From Crotalaria pallida (taxonomy: Eukaryota; Streptophyta; Magnoliopsida; Fabales; Fabaceae): DNA of 64,000 nucleotides. The DNA is taken from NCBI GenBank assembly GCA_037953625.1, contig CM075656.1:71567001-71631000 (forward strand), in the 5' to 3' direction. The notes under the pieces are model-generated. The model did no database searches. It saw only the letters and a list, made by a program, of their open reading frames with translations, and had not been told where the DNA came from. Below are positions 1-10,268 of the stretch, in pieces. A program made the position numbers and the translations under genes. Position 1 is the stretch's first letter. Every line of letters starts with the position of its first letter.

Positions 1-475
1 TTTAAAAAAATAATGATTGTCTTTTATTGATTTTTTTTCAAGTACATGATAATTTACTAAAATTAGAATTTGTGATTTAAAAAAAAATATTTATAAAAAA
101 ATTATAGCATAGATAATTAAAAAAATTACTAATATATAGTTATTTATTTATTATTTATTAATAAAAAAATTTACGTACAAATATCAAATAAGTTTATTAT
201 TAATGTGTGTATTTGCAAATTTATTATATATATATATATATATGTGTGTGTTATTTACACAATAAATTACAAATGCACACAATTGTTCAATTAACACGTG
301 ATACACTACGACACCAAACATATTTGGTGTTTTTAGCTTTGAATATATACAATTGCCCTATTTTACTTGTGTTGAATGATGTTTTAATGAATATTATTCT
401 CTTCGACTTGAAATATAAGAAAAAAAATATATACAAATGCCATATTTTACTTGTCTTGAATGATGTTATGATGAA
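1..475. other. AT-rich non-coding stretch, possibly HD-Zip intron
   Basis: Very AT-rich sequence with poly-A/T runs and a short TA microsatellite near 224-242. An imperfect tandem duplication of about 84 bp lies at 350-433 and 434-517, both units ending in a purine-rich 'aaatataag' block. If the HD-Zip exon at 832 belongs to an intact gene, this would be intron, with the earlier exons before the window start. No homeodomain-coding sequence is visible here. Confidence 0.5.
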
Positions 476-772
476 TACTATTCTCTCCGGTTTGGAATAT
501 AAGGAAAAAAATATATATATTGTTTTTCTTTTGGTTTAAAATATAAGGAAAATTAACCAACTTTTTTAAATTATATTTCATTCATAGTGCAATTTTCCTA
601 AAACATTCCTAGAAAATTATTATCTTATTTAATTTTTGTTTCATTCTCAATACAACTATTCTAAAATAACTCTATTCTTTTATAAATTTTAAAAAATTAA
701 ATACAATCAACTAACTTCCTTAATAAGCATAAAATTAGTTAAAGTTGCTTATAATTTGAGCTAGAGGGAGTA
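476..772. mobile_element. MITE ('TACTCCCTC' terminal type)
   Basis: The ends are inverted: the left begins TACTATTCTCTCCGG and the right, read on the minus strand, begins TACTCCCTCTAGCTC. About 297 bp with an AT-rich non-coding interior. The end shape is typical of the small plant MITEs scattered through this window. It sits about 60 bp before the splice acceptor of the HD-Zip exon. Confidence 0.6.
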
Positions 773-831
773 CCAATTTGTTTCATCATGAAGTTGGAGC
801 TAGTTATTCGCCCGATTACTTTGTTATGCAG

Positions 832-1065
832 GTTATGAAGTTGAAGGGAAAGCTGAGAGAGCAAGCATTGATGGCCCAAATATCTAGTGGCTATGGTGGA
901 ATCTCTGGGGAAGAAACAGTAGAAAGTACAACTGAGGAGATGCATGAATCCAACAAGCTAGCATATGGCAAGCAGATTGCAGAGAACTACTCTTCTTTTA
1001 ATGTAGAGGATTATAATAACGAGGTGCAACTGCCTCATTGGACCGATGTGCCTTATTATCCATGA
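832..1065 (+). CDS. HD-Zip class I protein, final exon (ATHB-22/LMI1 type)
   Basis: A polypyrimidine/TTATGCAG splice acceptor precedes base 832, and the reading frame then runs 77 codons to TGA at 1063-1065. The peptide opens with VMKLKGKLREQ, the end of a leucine zipper. It continues with a GEETVE-type acidic stretch and ends in LPHWTDVPYYP. From memory, LMI1 (At5g03790) has the same layout after its zipper (KKLRALLRDQ, SGEEDTVE, terminal WPSYP). Class I HD-Zip proteins are nuclear DNA-binding transcription factors; LMI1 relatives act in meristem identity and leaf shape. The homeodomain exons are absent between 1 and 831, so they lie upstream of the window or are lost. The position next to RPL24 matches HB22 (At2g36610) beside RPL24A (At2g36620). 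Confidence 0.62.
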   Translation, partial: VMKLKGKLREQALMAQISSGYGGISGEETVESTTEEMHESNKLAYGKQIAENYSSFNVEDYNNEVQLPHWTDVPYYP

Positions 1066-1461
1066 CATGTTTATGGACTCAGCTTCACTTAATTAGGATG
1101 CTAATTTGTGACTCGTGAAACTGCTCTTCGAGGCATTAGTGAATTAGTCGCTGTACCACTAAATTGCATAAAGCATCATGAGTTGATTAACTTCTTTATG
1201 TAATCCTTTTTTTTAGGCATTCTTTATTTATTTTATTTATTTGTTTTTTTATTTGGGATTTTTACACTATATTTACATGAATTTTTCCATAAGAAAAGCT
1301 CCGCTCAAGAAAGTAACAAAATTAAAACCACAAATAATTTATCCAAGATTTTAAACTACATGACCCGATGATCTACATCCGGAAGCATTCTTTATATGAT
1401 CCTTGCTTTAGGGATGGAAGGAAACAACGGGGATGAAAAGGGATGAAAGGAAAAAAATTAA

Positions 1462-1759
1462 TACTTCCTCCCGCCTTATTATAGGGCATACTTAACCGAA
1501 TTACACATACCAAGGAAAGTGGTTTGTTTTATGAATTCTATGAGAATATATTGTAACATTACAATTTTACCTTCTTAACTTTTCTTAGAAAATTCACACT
1601 CATTAATGAACAACAAAAAACACATAGATAGTCAAAGCATTTAATAAGGGCAAAAAAGAGAAAAATCAATAAATGATGCATAGAAAATATAAAGTGACTT
1701 ATAATTAGGACCAAGAAAACTTTCTAAAATATGACCTATAAATAAGACCGAAGGGAATA
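1462..1759. mobile_element. MITE ('TACTTCCTCCCG' type)
   Basis: Left end TACTTCCTCCCGCCTTATTA is inverted to the right end, which on the minus strand reads TATTCCCTTCGGTCTTATTT. About 298 bp with no coding capacity. The inner block 'atatattgtaacattacaat' also occurs near 3011-3030 and, diverged, near 48402-48422, so these copies form one family. Confidence 0.7.
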
Positions 1760-1818
1760 TTTCATTGTAAGGGAGTATTTTGCTTCAATCAAAACTAAAA
1801 GAATGGAAAGGAAACTAT

Positions 1819-2283
1819 CAGGCCCGGTCCTAACCTAATTTGGGCCCTAGGGCGAAAAAAAAATTTGGGGCCCCTAATTCAAAAAAATAAAAATTATTAA
1901 ATTTAAATCAATTAAAAATTTTATATATATACGAATAATCAATTAAAACAATGACAACAATCAATAATAGAATTAATTATTAAAAAATAAGATTTGAAAT
2001 AATATAAAAAGTTATTTAGTAAAGAGGTAATAAAATACCTTTTCCATGTTGGATTACAAAAGTAAAATTCATTATTTCATATATTTTTAAATTAAGTAAG
2101 CAAATGAAAAAACAAATTAAAATATTATGCTAAAATTCATTGATAGTTAAAAGATAAAAAGAACTTGCAATTATTAAATTTTTTTTTTCAAAAATAAATG
2201 TATCATTAAAAAAAATTATGGGCCCCTAAATTTTTTGGGCCCAGGGCGACCGCCCTTGCCGCCCTCCCTTAGGGCCGGACCTG
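1819..2283. mobile_element. non-autonomous hAT element with 8-bp target duplication
   Basis: Inverted ends: CAGGCCCGGTCCTAA on the left and, on the minus strand from the right, CAGGTCCGGCCCTAA. Flanks are GAAACTAT (1811-1818) and GGAACTAT (2284-2291), an 8-bp target duplication with one mismatch. Both subterminal regions are rich in GGGCCC-type blocks; the interior is AT-rich without an ORF. Eight-bp duplications and CAG ends fit the hAT superfamily. Confidence 0.8.
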
Positions 2284-2490
2284 GGAACTATTCCCTTTCC
2301 TTTTCCTGGAAACCCCAAATTCTTTTCCTTCAAATTTGGGAGTAGAGAATGGAATGGAAACTTAATTTTTTAGAAAGGATTAATTTTTTACTTGTTATTA
2401 AAATTCATTCCATTTCATCCATTTTTGTTCAACTCTCAAATAACCATTATTTTGCCTTCCCTTTCATCCCCCTCTAATCTATACACTTGA

Positions 2491-2590
2491 GAGTTGTTGA
2501 GACAAAAAGGAGACCTGGCAAATTTGAAACTTTTTGGAGCAGCAAGTCTGAATGAGATTTTAGTTAAATTTGGGATTAGAAATTGCATAT
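2491..2590 (+). pseudogene. short coding-like remnant, unidentified
   Basis: One frame reads LLRQKGDLANLKLFGAASLN followed by EILVKFGIRN, which has ordinary protein composition inside otherwise non-coding DNA, then runs into a MITE at 2597. I do not recognise the family. It may be a captured or decayed exon. Confidence 0.25.
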
Positions 2591-2596
2591 TTTGTT

Positions 2597-2818
2597 ACTC
2601 CATCCGTTTAAATTTATTTATCCCATTAACTAAAATTTTAAAAAATATGATTATTTTAATTTTCAATATATTAATTATTTTTCTTAAAATATCATTTATT
2701 TTTAATTAATCATTAAATTTTTTCTATAACTTATAAAAATCAAGACCTTATTAAATAGATGTAAATATGAAAAATAACATTGAATGTACTCTTCAACTTC
2801 TATCCGGAACAAAAACAG
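2597..2818. mobile_element. MITE half (truncated)
   Basis: Starts with TACTCCATCCGTTTAAATTT and resembles the 5' half of the MITE at 21126-21419, including 'caatatattaatta' and 'accttattaaata' blocks. No clear right terminus is seen before the next MITE begins at 2819. Confidence 0.45.
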
Positions 2819-3120
2819 TACTCCCTCTAATCTTATATATAGGGTATCTTCTAGAAGAAATTTTTGGTCTTATATATAAGACATTTTATATTTCCTGCAT
2901 CATTAATTATTTTTTCTCTTTTTTGCACTTATTAAATGTTTTGACTAACTATGTTTTCTTTTTTATTTATTAATGAATGTGAACTTCCCAAATAAAGTGG
3001 AGAGGGCAAAATTGTAATATTACAATATATTCTCATAAATTTCACAAAACTAATCATTTTAGTTGATTCAGGAAATACGGTTAAATATACCCTATATATA
3101 TTGAACCTAACCTAAGAGTA
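2819..3120. mobile_element. MITE ('TACTCCCTCTAATC' type)
   Basis: Left end TACTCCCTCTAATCTTATAT pairs with the right end, which on the minus strand reads TACTCTTAGGTTAGGTTCAA. Both ends carry the inner block 'tatatatagggta' in inverted order. About 302 bp, same family as 1462-1759. Confidence 0.6.
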
Positions 3121-3481
3121 TTTTGAGAACAAATTGAGTGAGCACACTCTCCAACACTTCCAGACTTTGAAGATAAGGAGTTCTATAAATGAACCGTTTC
3201 CTCTTCAAATATCCTATGTGCAAATTTATACATAAGTGGTCCTAGACATACACTCCCTTCTTCACACTTCTATTTTGTTCTTGTTTATAAGACTCTTTAC
3301 CAATTTTCAATGATCATTAATTACTTTTTTTTCACAAACACTCATATTTATTTAACACTTTTTAGATTCTCAATAATATTAATAAGGATAATTTTGAAAA
3401 TACATATCAAAAGTTGACAATTCCAATACAATTAACTAAATTATTCAACTTTCTTAATGGACGTGAAATTCCCAAGTCTTA

Positions 3482-3833
3482 GAGCATCCACACCCATGAA
3501 CAATAAATTTGTTCTTAAATGGACCCCACGCATTATTTTATTATTCTTCACACTTTTTTACACTTTTAGGGACAAACACAATTTTTCTCCATACCCATAA
3601 ACTCACTTTTGTTCCTAAAAATTGGGACCCACACACTACCCCACACTCAACAATTGCCACTGATGTTTGTTGTTCCTCTCTCCTTGACCCCACCGTTCTC
3701 ACCTTTTCGTTGTTCCAAATTAGCAACAATCCCTAATTAGGGATAATATCACTTCTCTCCACACCGGTAAAAATAAATAGGAACAATCCCTAAAATTTTA
3801 GGAACAAAGTAAAAGCAGCCGGTGTGGATGCTC
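3482..3833. mobile_element. Tourist-like MITE (PIF/Harbinger)
   Basis: Perfect short inverted ends GAGCATCCACACC and GGTGTGGATGCTC. Flanking trinucleotides are TTA (3479-3481) and TCA (3834-3836), consistent with a 3-bp TTA/TNA duplication with one change. The interior shares blocks such as 'cattattttattattctt' with the copy at 7512-7874, so this is a repeated family. Confidence 0.78.
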
Positions 3834-4333
3834 TCATGTTTAGGGATGGAGGTAGTAACAAATATTTAATATTTAAATGAAAATATCACACCATATCAGA
3901 ATTGCTCCCATTCTCAAAGCATCAGTGCATCATGATGAAACTTGAGATGAGAAAAATAACATTGGGAGGGAATTACACGACCTATCAACAACCAATGAAT
4001 GAGGCCTAAAGTCCTAAACACAACTATTGCATTATAGCCTTGTTTCAAAAGGTAGCATAACAATGATGCAATGCCCAGCAACGAAGCAGACAAACAAAAC
4101 CAACCAACACAGCCAGTCACTTACAGAGGAACAATGAAATATAAAAGATGAATCACAAAACACAGCGGGTACCACTGGCCAAAATTCATTCAATTACTTG
4201 GTTATCTAAAGCACCAAAAGAAGGTTCGATAAAACAGTGAAATGAAATGATAAATCAAGCAAACAAAATATACTAGTACAGAAGTTTCAGAACTGTATTA
4301 AATGATAGCCAAAAAAAAAGTAAATTAGGGAAA

Positions 4334-5766
4334 TCAGCGTTTCCCACCACCACCACCAAGCTTAGGACCTTTTGTTGCTCCACCCTTTGAAACATTACCC
4401 TTGCCTTGTGATTTCTGTGACTTTGCCACAACTTCTGCCTTCTTAGCCTTCTTCTCATCCTTTGTCTTCTTGATCCTCTCTTTAATTTCACTGCACAACA
4501 TTAATTCAGATTCAGATTAATAAAATATGTGGAAAACATTTATCCAAAGAGGCAAGAGCTGATAAAAAATAACAGAAACGAACAGAGATGAGATCACGCA
4601 ATTAAAATTGATGAAAAAACATGTACAAAAAAAATAAGGAAAGCATGTAAAAAGAGAGCACTCAAACAGTGACTGGGACAGAAACACACCGAAGAGCAGC
4701 TTCTCTGGCAGCATCACGAACTTCTGGCTTCTCGGTTCTTCTTTTCTGGATAACTTCCAAAGTAGCACCAACAATAGACCTGGAGTAAGGCTTCTTGGTA
4801 GTACGACGCTTCTTCTTCGCAGCTTCTTGTGCAATGTCCTAACCCACAACATTCAGACAAAAAACAAATTAGCATGCATGTAATCAGAGCATTGGTATTA
4901 TTAGGAAAATGATAAGGTTTGAAGATCAGAATCAACACAAGTATGAGTATAAAAACATTTACACCTTCTAACCAGGTTTATAAAAACCAATTCTGATTTT
5001 CAAAGGCCATTTAAGAGCTTTATGTGTACTTGTATGTCTTAAATTGTTAATCTTCATAACAAACAATAAACTAATTACCTTCTTGTGTTGCTTCCTATAC
5101 ATGGCAGTCCATGTGAGCTTTGAGGGCTTCAGACGGTTGTGGAAGTACCTCTTGCATTTTGAGTTCGCAAACAGGAAGACCTTTTGAATCAAAAGACACA
5201 AGTCCTCACATCAGGCATCTAATAATGAAGTAATGAACACACTGTGGCAAATGACACACATCCACGACCAAACAAAGCAAACACACAATCCCAAATTTCC
5301 AAAGTAAATCACATTTATATTACCTGCGAATCACCACGAACAAATCTGATGCCTCTCCCTGGGTAGATCTTGGCACCGCTGAATCGGCAAAGTTCAGTCC
5401 TGACACGGGCAATACCAAATATCAATCACCAGATTTACTGAGATTATAATTGAGACTATAATATTACAATACCGAAGACACTGCTTCTTTTACGAAGCAT
5501 TATTCTCAGCCGGTACGACTAATCACAATCTTTCAAATTTGTGTTTGGTAAATTTGTCATAACTCCTTAAAAAAATACACATTTCTGAAGGTGATTTGAA
5601 GTGAAAATGACTTATGAATAAGTAATCCGATACAAAGAAACTAAAAATTAATCAAAAATTAAATAACTGGAATTTATATTCCAAAAATGTTTTAACAAAA
5701 TTCTGAATACTAAATGCAACAACGAAGCCAAGCTTCTAAATTCTAGCCGCAGGGATCCAAATACAA

Positions 5767-5817
<51 letters not shown>

Positions 5818-6093
5818 TAAAATAACAGAAAATGAAATAAACATAAGCATTTACAAACCCTAGCAACCATCATGGAGATTTTTAAACGAAGAAAATGAAA
5901 AATTGTTTCATTCTGATTCAATCGAACATATCAAAAAATATAGCACAGATTTTAACTGCAGGTAATTGCAAAGCTCTATGGTAAATTTAAACAAACACGA
6001 GTCGCATGCAGAAATCAAATTAAGTTTCAAAGCTCAGATGAGTTAATAAATCAGAGCATAAAATTAGATGAAGAATGCATACTTGAGAACCAT
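4334..6093 (-). CDS. RPL24: 60S ribosomal protein L24 (five exons)
   Basis: Component of the large cytosolic ribosomal subunit. Coding exons on the minus strand: 6083-6093, 5324-5399, 5079-5180, 4690-4838 and 4334-4490, all with GT/AG boundaries. They join in frame to 495 nt, or 164 residues, the usual length for plant eL24. The protein starts MVLKTELCRFSGAKIYPGRG, carries the L24e zinc-ribbon-like N-terminus and the motif FANSKCKRYFHNRLKPSKLT, and then has a long basic Lys/Arg/Ala-rich tail ending in GGGGGKR. The first exon holds only 11 coding bases, typical of ribosomal protein genes in plants. A purine-rich 5' leader, TATA box, telo-box and site II motifs lie upstream. The frame shows no damage, so it is probably functional. 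It matches RPL24A (At2g36620) in the proposed collinear block. Confidence 0.96.
5767..5817. repeat. (AAT)n microsatellite in RPL24 intron 1
   Basis: About 17 uninterrupted trinucleotide units of AAT inside intron 1 of RPL24. Likely length-polymorphic. The long tyrosine run in a minus-strand reading frame here is an artefact of the repeat. Confidence 0.95.
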
Positions 6094-6137
6094 GGCTGCG
6101 TTCTTGTGTTGTTGCTGCTGCTCCTCCTTCTGCGATG

Positions 6138-6171
6138 AAACCCTAAAAACTCACTTCACCTATCTATATAG
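6138..6171 (-). promoter_or_regulatory. RPL24 telo-box and TATA box
   Basis: AAACCCTAA at 6138-6146 is a canonical telo-box, 45 bp upstream of the ATG and probably in the leader or at the start site. CTATATAGA on the minus strand at about 6163-6171 is a good TATA box. Telo-boxes near the start are a known feature of plant ribosomal protein genes. Confidence 0.75.
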
Positions 6172-6209
6172 GCTATTACAAAACATCATGAATCATGAAT
6201 AACCGCTTG

Positions 6210-6285
6210 AATTTGGGCTGTTTCTATGGGCCTAGCCCATTAGAACATATTTTTGGTAGAATGGGCTTTCAAATAAGCCCAAATG
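6210..6285 (-). promoter_or_regulatory. Site II (TGGGCY) motif cluster of RPL24 promoter
   Basis: Several TGGGCC/TGGGCT motifs occur in both orientations within 75 bp, including ATGGGCTAGGCCCAT and ATTTGGGCTT. Site II elements with a telo-box form the standard promoter pair for plant ribosomal protein genes (TCP-factor targets), tying expression to growth. Confidence 0.75.
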
Positions 6286-6389
6286 TAAGAAATTGAGTTC
6301 ACTATTTGATCCAAATTAACATTTCCATCATTTTGACGTGTTAGGGACTTATGCACAACCATTAAAAATTAAAGTTTTAAGATAACCTC

Positions 6390-6778
6390 TGAAACATGGG
6401 TACTCCTAAATTGGTGATATAACGTACCGGTACACATACCGTACTCATGGATACTTGTAACTGGTATGTTAATATATATTTTAGATGTGAATTATACTGA
6501 TAATGTAATTTTTGCCTTAGAATTTATATCTTAATGTTATAATCAATCTTTCGGACTTATATCTTGACTTATTTTGGGCATCAACATCTAATTTTACGAT
6601 ACTCATATGCTATTTCAATGTCAAAATTGTTTATTTGCACTTGTTTATATATATTTATTTATAAAATTTGAATTTATATTGGTGTACGCGTACCCTAGTT
6701 TTTTAGAAAATGGTGTACCCCATACCCGGTACTGTACTCATATTCAGTACCGTAACCGTATTGGTGCAACATAGAATA
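6390..6778. repeat. degenerate inverted-repeat element
   Basis: Both borders are rich in GGTAC/ACCGTAC/CCGGTA blocks in inverted orientation ('taccggtacacataccg' left, 'cccggtactgtactc' right), with an AT-rich centre. It looks like a decayed terminal-inverted-repeat transposon; exact ends are not clear. Confidence 0.4.
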
Positions 6779-6795
6779 TAACTAATGTAATCAGT

Positions 6796-6975
6796 GGAGT
6801 TTAGCACAAATGATAAGAGATCTATTGCTACTTAAATGAGTGGTTGGAGGGTTCGATCCCGGCTCTTGTGAATGTAAGAGATCTCATTAGAAGACTATTC
6901 TCGAAATGGCCTAACAATGATAAAAGGATTAGTCACCCAATTATGCATATAAATACCATGGAAAACCAAAAAAAA
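6796..6975 (+). mobile_element. tRNA-derived SINE, copy 1
   Basis: A box A-like TAGCACAAATGATAAGAG and a box B-like GGTTCGATCCC are spaced as in a tRNA promoter. They are followed by a unique body and an A-rich tail. A related copy lies at 26840-27026, with matching blocks such as 'attagtcacccaatt' against 'actagtcacccagtt'. Target duplications could not be fixed. Confidence 0.7.
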
Positions 6976-7511
6976 GATAATTTATGTATAAAAAAAAATT
7001 TTGTTGTTGCAACTTGCAAGTATCGTTCATAGGAAATAGCCGTGTTCAACTTAGGTATGATCACAATGAACAATAAAACATAGAATCAAACTTAAAATTT
7101 TTGATTAAGCTAGAACTAATTGATCTACTTGTTTGGTGATCGTAAAGTTGATTATCGTTAAAACTGGTTCTATCAAATCATAATTGAATGGACTTTGATT
7201 AATTGCATATTGGGATTTGACTAACCATTTAAATTATTGAAAATTATAGACACCTACTGAATTTGTAAAATATTTATACATAGAGTACAATAATTTTATA
7301 AACCAACTCTATGTAGTAAAATATGTTCTATCAATCAGATCATGATTGCAAGGACTTAATTAATTATGTATTGGTATTTGATTAACAATTTTAAATAATC
7401 AAAATTAGACAATTATCATAAAATATGTTCTATAACATCATGATTAGTACGTAATTGAGTGTTTTTTTGTTAAGTCCCACCCTTTGGTGGGGCATATGAT
7501 GGAGATACTAA

Positions 7512-7874
7512 GAGCATTCACTCCCGTGAATCTTATTTTTGTCCTTAAATGATCTCATACATTATTTTATTATTCTTTACACTTTCCTACATTTTTAAGG
7601 ACAAACACATATTTTCTTCACACTCATGAACTCACTTTTATCCTTAATACTTTATAACTTTTTCCCCACATATTACCCTACACTTTTAATATTTTACAAT
7701 AAATAAAAACTATCACTCACTAACTATGTTTTTCCTACCCCACACTTTTTCTTTTTTCTTTATCCCTAAATAGGGACAAATGCTAATTAGGGACAACAAT
7801 GGCTTTCTCCACACTGGTGCCAATAATTATGGACAGTCCATAAATTTTTTAAGGACATCCCGGTGTGGATGCTC
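7512..7874. mobile_element. Tourist-like MITE with TAA target duplication
   Basis: Ends GAGCATTCACTCCCG and CGGTGTGGATGCTC are inverted. TAA is duplicated at 7509-7511 and 7875-7877. Second copy of the family at 3482-3833. A 3-bp TWA duplication and GAGCATCC ends fit PIF/Harbinger. Confidence 0.85.
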
Positions 7875-8109
7875 TAAACAAAACATTATTATTGATTTTT
7901 TTCTTCTGGGTTCAACATTAATATTGATATAGTTGTAGTGGGAAAATTAAAAAAATGAAATATATATGTGCTCAAGTGTCTTATAATTAAGCTGAAAGAG
8001 TTTTAATTCCCAAACCCCAACCTTTAGCCCCAACCCCCATTTTAATTGAGAAAAGACAAAAATACCCTCTTCAAACCCCAAACCCCAAACCCCCCTCTCT
8101 TCCCTTTCT

Positions 8110-8140
<31 letters not shown>

Positions 8141-8247
8141 TTCCCTTCCACTCTCCACCGCCACCCTTACCCAGCCGCCGCCGCCTTCGTCCCTTCCACT
8201 CTCCGCCGCCACCCTTTCCACTTTCAATTTTTTTTTTCATTATTGAA

Positions 8248-8405
8248 GCGATTCCGACACGACAGTGTCGAATTTTCTCAAAATTCCGACACGGGTATGT
8301 CGGAATTTAAAAAAAAAAAAAAAAGCAAAGTAACAAATTTCCGAGATCCCCCTGTCGGAATTCCAACACGGGTACGTCGGAATTCCGACATGGGTACGTC
8401 GGAAT
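8248..8405. repeat. cluster of TTCCGACA...TGTCGGAA palindromes
   Basis: Short inverted motifs of the type TTCCGACACGGGTATGTCGG recur four to five times with small changes, broken by a poly-A run at 8310-8324. Each unit can fold back on itself. Located inside the Mutator-like element. Confidence 0.8.
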
Positions 8406-8474
8406 TTCTGAGATCTGCTGCTTCTGCTGCTGCTGGGCGTCGCTTCTGATTCTGCTGGGCGCTATCGCTGCTGC

Positions 8475-8605
8475 TAGGTGCGCTGCCGCTGCAGCTGGTC
8501 GTTGCCGCTGCTGTTGGGTGCTTTCGCTGTTGCTGCTGGGTGCGCTGCCGCTGCAGCTGGTTGCTGCCGCTGCTGTTGGGTGCTTTCGCTGTTGCTGCTG
8601 GACGA
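8475..8605. repeat. GC-rich tandem repeat, about 62-bp unit
   Basis: Two near-identical units contain GTGCGCTGCCGCTGCAGCTG followed by CTGCTGTTGGGTGCTTTCGC (starting near 8478 and 8540). This explains the alanine- or glutamine-rich frames on both strands; it is not convincing as a gene. Confidence 0.8.
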
Positions 8606-8876
8606 CACTTCCGTTGTTGGACGTCGCTGCTACTTGCTGTTGCTCCTGGACTGCCGCCAACAAACAAGGCACAAGGCAAGTATGAGAGAAGAATGGAGGA
8701 AGACCAAGTGACTGTTGTTTGCTTCAAGGAGGAGGTGGTTGCTGTTGGGGTTCAATGGGGTTTGGGGTTTGAAGTGTAAAGGTGGAAGATGAATGAAGGG
8801 CATTTTTGACTTTTCGCGATTAAAATGGGGTTTGGGGCTAAAGTGAGGGGTTTGGGAACTAAAACTCAAGCTGAAA

Positions 8877-9820
8877 TTGGCATAATATTGACATCAGCCC
8901 ATTTTAGTATTTAACAGCTCCATGGTAAAAATGGCATATTTCAAAACTCATTTATTTTATGTTATCACGTTATTTGTATGGCCGAACTTGTATAGTGACA
9001 GATTCATGAAATTATGGGATAGATTCTCTAACATCACCAAAACCATGCAGTCAATGCAGTCACTGTTTCAGCGATTGGATGCATCTCATGGGTTTTTAAA
9101 TCAACACACTTTATGTCCATAAAACTGATCCAATGGTCATGGATTCAATGATGTCACTGCACTCAATGTTAGGCAATCCAAATCCGTGGAGGAACAACTT
9201 TTGGTCATGAAAATATGTGATGTCATTGAAAGAAAAAGGAACCATGTTTGTCATTAACCACATATTTATTAATTTCCATTTTTTAAAGAACTAAACTCGT
9301 TCATCTTTTGATATAATAGTAGAATGGCTTAAAGATGTTTGGAACCAATTCTGGAGTCTCTTAGTAAGGTTGAATAAAACTAATCGCAGATTCAAACAGT
9401 CATCGCTTTCTTCATTTCTTGGTTCATTTTTTATGGCTACAATCCAATCATTTGGCATAAACATTCATCCTTTCCCATGTAACCAATTTTTTGCTTACAT
9501 CATTAATTTTTAAATACATTTCTAGTTTTATAAAATATTCGTCCTCTAATTAATGAAAGACTAATCTCTTTTCTTCATGCTACAAATTTTCATATTCTAA
9601 TAGTTGTTTTAGGTACCAAAATCCCCACCCAAAGAATAACCTTAGTAGTTAATTAACCATTGAATTCCCAAGAGAATAACTTATGGGGTAAAATATCTTC
9701 CTCTTTTGAATAAGCAGACAAATAACAAACACACTGAATTTCATTTCTTTCTTTTTTCTTTTTTGGGTCGGAATCACTGCAACAATATGAATATCCAACA
9801 GAAGAAACAACAAAGACCAT
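8877..9820. other. intergenic sequence without recognised features
   Basis: Moderately AT-rich single-copy-looking DNA between the Mutator-like element and the tail of the TauE/SafE gene. Short open frames show no protein-like pattern. Confidence 0.5.
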
Positions 9821-9825
9821 ACAAG

Positions 9826-10250
9826 TGATTCATTGCTCTATGATTGAAGTTAGCAAGTAACTAACATTCAACCACAGTTTCTCATACTAGAATGCAATCT
9901 AGCCTTATTTATTTATTACATGGATAATAGGAACTTCCCCTTGGTCAATGCCTAATTGACCAGCATTCCTGATTATCTCTCCTTAGCTTTTCTTTTTCAC
10001 ACTGACTCTAGTATTGAATGAACACCTAACAGAAATTTTACAAATATCAAACAAATGATACATTGCAATGTTAGTGTTAGCCAGTAGCTAACACTTAACC
10101 AGAAACAGTGTCTTCACATACTTGAGGGCAAGGTAGCCTTATTTGTTATTACACGGAGAAGAGGATATTCATGTTGGTCAACTAGGCATTGATCAACATT
10201 CTTGAGCACTGTTGTCCTACCCTTAATTTACAATCTTCTTTTCATACTGA
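9826..10250. repeat. diverged tandem duplication downstream of TauE/SafE gene
   Basis: Two copies of about 190 bp (near 9826-10020 and 10060-10258) share ordered blocks: 'gtagctaacacttaacca' against 'gtaactaacattcaacca', 'gtagccttatttgttatta' against 'ctagccttatttatttatta', and 'gcattgatcaacattc' against 'gcctaattgaccagcattc'. The divergence suggests an old duplication. It lies just beyond the stop codon in gene orientation and may include 3' UTR. Confidence 0.65.
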
Positions 10251-10268
10251 CTTAACAATTTTCATAAA

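Larger units (their letters stand above)
7998..8867. mobile_element. Mutator-like non-autonomous element, 9-bp TSD
   Basis: The perfect 9-bp duplication AAGCTGAAA flanks it at 7989-7997 and 8868-8876. Terminal inverted repeats of about 70 bp start GAGTTTTAATTCCCAAACCC on the left and GAGTTTTAGTTCCCAAACCC on the right (minus strand). Inside are a CT microsatellite, a cluster of TTCCGACA/TGTCGGAA palindromes (8248-8405) and a GC-rich CTG/CCG tandem repeat (8405-8610). Open frames here are low-complexity Ala/Gln/Ser/Leu and look non-coding. Duplication length and long inverted repeats fit MULEs. Confidence 0.88.

Noticed and set aside
2494..2709. 71-codon open frame as a complete gene
   Set aside because: Only its first part looks like protein; the rest is MITE sequence, so at most it is an exon remnant.
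5648..5866. Tyrosine-rich open frame
   Set aside because: Translation of the AAT microsatellite within an RPL24 intron.
8075..8100. CCCCAAACCCC blocks as telomere-like repeat or telo-box
   Set aside because: They belong to the inverted repeats of the Mutator-like element and reappear inverted at its other end; no regular telomere unit.
8278..8727. 149-codon minus-strand open frame (and plus-strand counterparts)
   Set aside because: Alanine/glutamine/serine low complexity from a CTG/CCG repeat; open in several frames on both strands.
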